Shown: positions 62,776-64,000 of the stretch, in pieces | Layout: every line of letters starts with the position of its first letter | How positions within the stretch are numbered: the stretch's first letter is position 1 | Assembly (NCBI GenBank): GCA_902826155.1 | Contig: CADEDU010000034.1 | Span: forward strand, 1 to 64,000 | Length of the DNA stretch: 64,000 bases | Direction of reading: 5' to 3' | From: an uncultured beta proteobacterium | GTDB lineage: Bacteria > Pseudomonadota > Gammaproteobacteria > Burkholderiales > SG8-39 | The notes under the pieces: generated by a model | Database searches by the model: none | What the model was told of the DNA's origin: nothing | The model's input: only the letters and a program-made list of their open reading frames with translations | Program-made: the position numbers and the translations under genes

Positions 62776-63177
62776 ATGAGCTACATCGACGGTTTCGTGA
62801 TTGCGGTACCGACCGCCAACAAGCAGAAGTTCATCGACCACGCCAAGCTCGGCGACAGCGTGTTCGTGGATCTCGGCGCAACGCGCATCCTCGAATGCTG
62901 GGGCGACGACGTCAGCGTCGGCAAGCTCACTGACTTTCGCATAGCCGTGCAGGCGAAGGACGACGAGACGGTCGTTTTCTCGTGGATCGAGTGGCCCGAC
63001 AAGAAAACGCGCGATGCAGCGCATGCGACGATGGGCGAGTGGATGAGCGATCCGGAGAAGGCCGACCCTCGCATGCACCCCGACAAAAACCCCATGCCGT
63101 TCGATGGCAAGCGTCTCATTTTCGGAGGTTTTGCGCCGGTGGTTGAACTCAACCGCAACCCAAACAAGGAGTCCTGA
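62776..63177 (+). CDS. DUF1428 family protein
   Basis: 133 residues from ATG 62776 with CGGAGA ahead. YIDGFVIAVPTANKQKFIDHA, RILECWGDDV, GKLTDFRIAVQAKDDETVVFSWIEWP and MPFDGKRLIFGGFAP are typical of DUF1428, a dimeric alpha+beta barrel fold related to YbaA. Role unknown. Confidence 0.9.
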   Translation: MSYIDGFVIAVPTANKQKFIDHAKLGDSVFVDLGATRILECWGDDVSVGKLTDFRIAVQAKDDETVVFSWIEWPDKKTRDAAHATMGEWMSDPEKADPRMHPDKNPMPFDGKRLIFGGFAPVVELNRNPNKES

Positions 63178-63179
63178 TC

Positions 63180-63623
63180 ATGCCAAACGCCGTCAACCTG
63201 CACCGCGTTATTGCCGCCAAGCCCGACAAGGTTTATCGCGCTTTTCTCGAACCCGATGCAGTGGCGAGCTGGCTACCTCCCTTTGGATATACCTGCACGG
63301 TTCATGCGTTGGACGCGAAGGAAGGCGGCAAGCACCGCATGTCCTTTCGCAACTTTACGACCGGTAACAGCCACTCCTTCGGCGGTACCTATCTCAAGCT
63401 CCTCCCCGGCGAGCTGCTGGTCTACACCGATTCGTTCGACGATCCCAACCTGCCAGGCGAGATGAAGGTGACGGTCAAGCTGAAAGCCGTCTCGGTCGGG
63501 ACCGAGATGACGGTGGTGCAGGAGAACCTGCCCGAGGTGATCCCTGTCGAGGCCTGCTATCTCGGCTGGCAGCAATCGTTGCGGAAGCTGGCCAAACTCG
63601 TCGAGCCGGACATCAAAGAATAG
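63180..63623 (+). CDS. SRPBCC/AHSA1 family protein
   Basis: 147 residues, 2 nt after the DUF1428 stop. VNLHRVIAAKPDKVYRAFLE, VASWLPPFGYTCTVHALDAKEGG, HSFGGTYLKLLPGELLVYTD, LGWQQSLRKLAKLVEP: AHSA1-type START-like fold with a hydrophobic ligand cavity. Ligand not known. Confidence 0.9.
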   Translation: MPNAVNLHRVIAAKPDKVYRAFLEPDAVASWLPPFGYTCTVHALDAKEGGKHRMSFRNFTTGNSHSFGGTYLKLLPGELLVYTDSFDDPNLPGEMKVTVKLKAVSVGTEMTVVQENLPEVIPVEACYLGWQQSLRKLAKLVEPDIKE

Positions 63624-63668
63624 CCGCTGCCAGAAACAGCTCCCAGCCCGAGCCAAAAGGAGGCCGTC

Positions 63669-64000
63669 ATGACCACCAAGATGTTCGTGAACTTTCCCGT
63701 CAAGGACCTGGAGAAGTCCATGGCCTTCTACAAAGCGGTTGGCTTCACGTTCAATTCGCAATTCACCGACGATACCGCTGCTTGCATGGTCATCTCCGAG
63801 CACAACTTTGCCATGCTGCTGACGCACGCGAAGTGGAAGACGTTCACCTCGAAGCCCATTTCCGACACGCACAAGACCGCCAGTGTGGCCGTGGCGCTCG
63901 CGCTCGAGAGCAAGAAGGCGGTCGATGACATGGTCGAGAAGGCCGTGAAGGCCGGCGGCAACGAGCCCAACCCGAAACAGGACTACGGCTTCATGGTCCA
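63669..64000 (+). CDS. VOC family protein, partial (runs off window)
   Basis: ATG 63669 with AAAAGGAGG at ideal spacing; 110 full codons before the window ends. TKMFVNFPVKDLEKSMAFYK, ACMVISEHNFAMLLTHAKWK, KTASVAVALALESKKAVDDMV fit a glyoxalase/bleomycin-resistance protein of about 135-140 residues, so only the last strands are missing. Confidence 0.9.
   Translation, partial: MTTKMFVNFPVKDLEKSMAFYKAVGFTFNSQFTDDTAACMVISEHNFAMLLTHAKWKTFTSKPISDTHKTASVAVALALESKKAVDDMVEKAVKAGGNEPNPKQDYGFMV

Noticed and set aside
1..64000. CRISPR arrays, tRNA/rRNA genes, transposase or phage integrase genes
   Set aside because: None seen: no regularly spaced repeats, no cloverleaf sequences and no such protein motifs on either strand.

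Overview
The window looks like a contiguous stretch of a high-GC Gram-negative chromosome. Five periplasmic Bug/TctC-type solute receptors, a tripartite RND pump with an outer-membrane lipoprotein channel, lipoprotein signals and many hyu/acyl-CoA genes point to a betaproteobacterium, most likely Burkholderiales. This is inferred from gene content; no rRNA or tRNA was found to anchor it.

Region 1 (1-10859, minus strand, divergent LysR regulator at 10950) is one tightly packed operon: metal-ligand-poor amidohydrolase, hyuA, hyuB, bug, bug, hyuA, hyuB, AMP-forming acyl-CoA ligase (cut by the window edge). Most junctions overlap or lie within 3 nt. Region 2 (12135-22296, plus strand) is a second import-and-hydrolysis operon: ABC permeases and ATPase (livH, livM, livG), a 54-residue AtzG-like protein, an amidase, a third hyuA/hyuB pair, a RidA-family protein without the usual arginine, then the binding protein and second ATPase (livK, livF). 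Both regions suggest uptake and ATP-dependent ring opening of cyclic amides or ureides.

Region 3 (22457-41550) is catabolic: an IclR regulator; a minus-strand operon of acyl-CoA dehydrogenase, four-domain rhodanese, acyl-CoA-dehydrogenase-fold oxidase/monooxygenase and PaaK-like CoA ligase; a divergent pair of bug genes; a minus-strand operon of a second, paralogous acyl-CoA dehydrogenase, MmgE/PrpD protein, SDR and fused aconitase X; a plus-strand trio of luciferase-like flavoenzyme, metal-type VOC protein and FAH-family hydrolase; a fifth bug; and a CocE-like hydrolase behind a Phd/VapC toxin-antitoxin pair. A related palindrome sits exactly 61 bp upstream of both paralogous dehydrogenase starts, suggesting one regulon.

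Region 4 (42.2-58.6 kb) starts with a gene-poor stretch, then a duplicated unit holding two atypical receiver proteins, the second cut short and translationally coupled to a three-PAS hybrid histidine kinase, followed by an OmpR-type regulator. Two small exported proteins follow, then an operon of FAD monooxygenase, alpha/beta hydrolase and a complete RND efflux system. A 17-bp sequence is repeated exactly in front of the lipoprotein and the monooxygenase. After the pump come a receiver-like remnant and a decayed VapBC module.

Region 5 (58.7-64 kb) has a MocR regulator, a DUF3052-like protein and a run of small soluble proteins (PhnB/VOC, DUF6958-DUF1801 fusion, DUF1428, AHSA1, VOC) in one direction, the last cut by the window end.
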